A stretch of 64,000 nucleotides of DNA, from contig NZ_CP043342.1 in NCBI RefSeq assembly GCF_003594935.2, positions 1,860,001-1,924,000 of the forward strand. Direction: 5' to 3'. Shown here piece after piece: positions 60,037 to 64,000 of the stretch. This DNA comes from Enterobacter huaxiensis (GTDB lineage: Bacteria > Pseudomonadota > Gammaproteobacteria > Enterobacterales > Enterobacteriaceae). Within the stretch, counting starts at the first letter, position 1. Every line of letters begins with the position of its first letter. The position numbers and the translations under genes were made by a program. The notes beneath the pieces are model-generated. The model ran no database searches, was not told the DNA's origin, and worked only from the letters and a program-made list of their open reading frames with translations.

Positions 60037-61620
60037 ATGAAAACACGTAAAATTGGACTCGCAAATTATCTTGCATATGGGTCAGGCGATTTCCTCGGCG
60101 CGGGGACCACCGCGCTGACGGCCGCCTGGCTTTTGTATTTTTATACAACCTTCTGTGGACTTTCCCCTATTGAAGCAACCTTTATCTTTGCCGCGGCAAG
60201 GGTGCTGGATGCGGTAGTCAGCCCGCTGATGGGCTTTTTAACGGATAACTTTGGTACGACCTGGCTCGGTAAGCGTTTTGGTCGCCGAAAGTTCTTTATC
60301 CTGCTGGGGATCCCGTGCGTGTTCAGCTACTCGCTGATGTGGGTGGGGGACATGAGCTTCTGGTACTACCTGCTGACCTATCTGGTGTTTGATATCGTCT
60401 ACACCATGATTCTGGTGCCGTACGAAACGCTGGTACCGGAAATGACCGACGACTTTAAGCAGAAAACCAAGTTCTCCGGCGCGCGCATCTCTATGGCGCA
60501 GATGTCCGCCATTCTGGCCTCATTCCTGCCGGGGATCCTGCTGACCCACTTTGGTAAAGACAACGCAATTTCCTTCTTCTATGCGAGCCTGGTCTTCTCC
60601 GTGCTGTGCGCCCTGATGCTGACCTTCGTGTGGTTCTTTACCTGGGAACGCCCGCGTGAAGAGTGGACCGAAGCGGCGCTGCGTGCTGAAGAAGAGAAGA
60701 AAAAGCTGACGCTGGGCCAAAGCCTCAACCGCCTGTTTGTGGAGTTAAGCTCGACGCTGCGCATTAAGATTTTCCGTCAGCATCTTGGCATGTACCTCGG
60801 GGGCTATATTGCCCAGGACGTCTTTAACGCCGTCTTCACCTATTACGTGGTGTTCGTGCTGATGCAGGAAGCCTCAATGGCCTCTAACCTGCTGGGTACG
60901 ATGGCTATCTTCCAGTTCCTGGCCGTAATCGGGATGATCCCGCTGTGCATTCGCTTCGGGCCTGCGCCGTCCTATCGCATGGTCGTGGTGCTGTTTGGTC
61001 TGGCGTCGGTCTCTTACGCCGTGCTCTATTACGCGGGGCTGAGCGATGTTTACGCCTTGCTGCTGCTGGTTTCTGCCATTGCCGGGCTGGGCCGCGGCGG
61101 TATCAACTATGTACCCTGGAACACCTACACCTACATTGCTGACGTCGATGAAGTCATCACCGGCCAGCGTCGTGAAGGGATCTTCGCGGGCATTATGACC
61201 CTGACCCGTAAAGCCTCTCAGGCGGGTGCCGTGATGCTGGTTGGGATCGTGATGCAGATGTCCGGCTTTGTCAGCGGCCAGAAGGTTCAGCCTGCGGAGG
61301 TGAGCCACACCATTCTGATGATCCTGAGCGTGGGTACCATTCTGGTACTGTTCTGCGGCTTCCTGGTTTCCCTGCGCTTCAAGCTCAATTTGCAGACCCA
61401 CAGCACGCTGCGCGAAGAAACGGCCAAAATGCGTGAGTCGGGCCATGCGGTTGTGGAAACCGCAACGCCGCAGGCCCGTGCCACCGTCGAGATGCTGGCC
61501 GGTATGCCGTACAACTGCCTGTGGGGCAATAACAACATTGGTTATCTGAATCGTAATAAGCCGGCGGCCCCTTCGCTAAAGGACCGCGCGGTACTGAATT
61601 CGACATACAACAGAGGTTAA
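60037..61620 (+). CDS. GPH-family cation:sugar symporter, probably for rhamnogalacturonides (RhiT-like)
   Basis: 527 residues from ATG 60037 (MKTRKIGLANYLAYGSGDF). GPH (MFS_2) transporter with about 12 helices, RVLDAVVSPLMGFLTDNF (motif near helix 2) and KRFGRRKFFILLG in the loop after it. A cytoplasmic C-terminal tail of about 70 residues follows. It abuts a GH105 unsaturated-oligogalacturonide hydrolase, the same arrangement as Dickeya rhiTN. Alternative substrates within the family are possible (oligogalacturonides, xylosides). Confidence 0.85.
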   Translation: MKTRKIGLANYLAYGSGDFLGAGTTALTAAWLLYFYTTFCGLSPIEATFIFAAARVLDAVVSPLMGFLTDNFGTTWLGKRFGRRKFFILLGIPCVFSYSLMWVGDMSFWYYLLTYLVFDIVYTMILVPYETLVPEMTDDFKQKTKFSGARISMAQMSAILASFLPGILLTHFGKDNAISFFYASLVFSVLCALMLTFVWFFTWERPREEWTEAALRAEEEKKKLTLGQSLNRLFVELSSTLRIKIFRQHLGMYLGGYIAQDVFNAVFTYYVVFVLMQEASMASNLLGTMAIFQFLAVIGMIPLCIRFGPAPSYRMVVVLFGLASVSYAVLYYAGLSDVYALLLLVSAIAGLGRGGINYVPWNTYTYIADVDEVITGQRREGIFAGIMTLTRKASQAGAVMLVGIVMQMSGFVSGQKVQPAEVSHTILMILSVGTILVLFCGFLVSLRFKLNLQTHSTLREETAKMRESGHAVVETATPQARATVEMLAGMPYNCLWGNNNIGYLNRNKPAAPSLKDRAVLNSTYNRG

Positions 61621-61621
61621 G

Positions 61622-62764
61622 ATGATGAAAGTTTGGCCTGTCAAACATAGCCCGCTACTGCGTCAGCCCGAGCGTTTTATCGCCAGGGATGAGCTGAAGT
61701 CGCTGATTGAAAAGGTGACGCATAACCTGGTCAATATCCATGACAAAACGGGGCAATTTTTGCTGCGGCTGGACGACGGGCGCGTGATCGACACCAAAGG
61801 CTGGGAAGGATGGGAGTGGACGCATGGCGTCGGTCTGTACGGTATCTGGCAGTACTACTGTCAGACCGGCGATGAAGGTATGCGCGACATTATTGACGGC
61901 TGGTTTGCCAACCGTTTTGCGGAAGGTGCCACCACCAAAAACGTCAACACCATGTCGCCGTTCCTGACGCTGGCCTACCGCTATGAAGAGACTAAAAATC
62001 CCGCCTGGCTGCCGTGGCTGGAAAGCTGGGCGGAATGGGCGATGAACGAGATGCCGCGCACCGAGCACGGCGGCATGCAGCACATCACCCTGGCGGAAGA
62101 GAACCACCAGCAGATGTGGGACGACACGCTGATGATGACGGTCCTGCCGCTGGCGAAAATCGGCAAGCTGCTCAATAAGCCGGAGTACGTGGAAGAGGCG
62201 GTCTACCAGTTCCTGCTGCACGTGCAGAACCTGATGGATCGGGAGACCGGCCTGTGGTTTCACGGCTGGAACTACGACGGCAACCATAACTTCGCTAACG
62301 CCCGCTGGGCGCGCGGCAACAGCTGGCTCACCATCGTCATCCCGGATTTCCTCGAACTGGTGGATCTACCGGAAAATAACGCCGTGCGTCGTTATCTGGT
62401 TCAGGTGCTGAATGCGCAGATAGATGCGCTGGCGAAATGTCAGGACGAGAGCGGGCTATGGCATACGCTGCTGGACGATCCAGACTCTTATCTTGAGGCG
62501 TCAGCTACGGCAGGGTTTGCTTACGGGATCCTGAAGGCGGTCCGCAAGCGCTATGTTGGTCCTGAGTATGCCGACGTTGCTGAAAAAGCGATTCGCGGCA
62601 TTGTGAAAAACATCTCGCCGGAAGGGGAGCTCCTGCAAACGTCGTTCGGTACGGGAATGGGAAGCGATCTGGAGTTTTACCGTCAGATCCCACTCACCTC
62701 CATGCCGTATGGGCAGGCGATGGCGATTCTCTGTTTGACGGAGTATTTGCGGAAGTATTTTTGA
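61622..62764 (+). CDS. GH105 family unsaturated rhamnogalacturonyl hydrolase (RhiN/YteR-like)
   Basis: 380 residues, no signal peptide, so it acts in the cytoplasm on imported unsaturated oligosaccharides, releasing the 4-deoxy-4,5-unsaturated galacturonate. An (alpha/alpha)6-barrel: WEWTHGVGLYG (64-74), the catalytic-Asp segment QQMWDDTLMM (163-172), LWFHGWNYDG (211-220) and NARWARGNSW (226-235). Begins one base after the symporter stop, so they are co-transcribed. ATG 61622 and 61625 are both possible starts. Confidence 0.9.
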   Translation: MMKVWPVKHSPLLRQPERFIARDELKSLIEKVTHNLVNIHDKTGQFLLRLDDGRVIDTKGWEGWEWTHGVGLYGIWQYYCQTGDEGMRDIIDGWFANRFAEGATTKNVNTMSPFLTLAYRYEETKNPAWLPWLESWAEWAMNEMPRTEHGGMQHITLAEENHQQMWDDTLMMTVLPLAKIGKLLNKPEYVEEAVYQFLLHVQNLMDRETGLWFHGWNYDGNHNFANARWARGNSWLTIVIPDFLELVDLPENNAVRRYLVQVLNAQIDALAKCQDESGLWHTLLDDPDSYLEASATAGFAYGILKAVRKRYVGPEYADVAEKAIRGIVKNISPEGELLQTSFGTGMGSDLEFYRQIPLTSMPYGQAMAILCLTEYLRKYF

Positions 62765-62768
62765 CAAT

Positions 62769-62797
62769 AAAAAACCCGGCGCTTGCCGGGTTTTTTG
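62769..62797. terminator. Bidirectional terminator, GH105 gene / argS
   Basis: Stem aaaacccggc (62771-62780) with gccgggtttt (62785-62794), loop gctt, flanked by A- and T-runs. Ends both convergent genes. Confidence 0.95.
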
Positions 62798-62799
62798 TA

Positions 62800-64000
<1,201 letters not shown>

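Overview
The window is chromosomal DNA of a motile member of the Enterobacteriaceae. Nearly every backbone gene is recognisable as an E. coli/Salmonella orthologue, in the E. coli order from the fliY/sdiA side to argS. GC-rich coding sequence plus accessory genes (a second Liv-type transporter, Csu-type pili, a rhamnogalacturonide pair) suggest the Enterobacter/Lelliottia neighbourhood. The genus is an inference, not a sequence match.

Layout. 0.1-3.5 kb: cystine import and D-cysteine breakdown (fliY-dcyD-tcyL-tcyN). 3.7-8.7 kb: sdiA, yecF, uvrY-uvrC, pgsA and the glyW-cysT-leuZ tRNA cluster. 8.9-14.1 kb: an accessory branched-chain-amino-acid-type ABC transporter on the minus strand. 14.6-18.0 kb: yecA, tyrP with clear TyrR boxes, yecH, ftnA, yecR. 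18.3-24.2 kb: a mosaic of a divergent RpiB/LacAB-like protein, an MFS exporter, the 27-residue small protein gene azuC, yecJ, a Dcu-type transporter, ftnB and a DJ-1 family gene. 24.5-30.9 kb: araFGH, otsBA, uspC. 31.7-37.1 kb: flhDC, motAB, cheAW. 37.2-44.1 kb: a DAACS symporter and a five-gene Csu-type (archaic chaperone-usher) pilus operon. 44.2-50.5 kb: tar-tap-cheRBYZ behind a textbook sigma-28 promoter. 50.5-55.7 kb: a classical four-gene fimbrial operon on the minus strand. 56.2-59.8 kb: flhBAE. 60.0-62.8 kb: a GPH symporter plus GH105 hydrolase behind a KdgR-like box. 62.8 kb to the end: argS, cut by the window edge.

How it works together. FlhDC is the flagellar master regulator; MotAB is the stator, CheA/W/R/B/Y/Z with Tar and Tap form the chemosensory pathway, and FlhA/B are core of the flagellar export apparatus. 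The most striking arrangement is that the tar-tap-cheRBYZ operon is bracketed by two unrelated pilus operons, one between cheW and tar, the other between cheZ and flhB. Motility and attachment genes are therefore physically interleaved. Regulatory sites readable by eye include perfect CRP sites upstream of flhDC and in the gap between the DAACS gene and the Csu-type operon, two CRP-like sites at azuC, paired TyrR boxes at tyrP, AraC half-sites at araF, and a sigma-S-type -10 at otsB.

I saw no insertion sequence, prophage, CRISPR array or obvious pseudogene. The accessory blocks sit cleanly between backbone genes. I see no single wholly new system. The best candidates for follow-up are the pilus-bracketed chemotaxis locus, the RpiB-like protein without canonical catalytic residues, the LivG-like ATPase with an insertion, and the DAACS transporter with an altered NMDGT motif.
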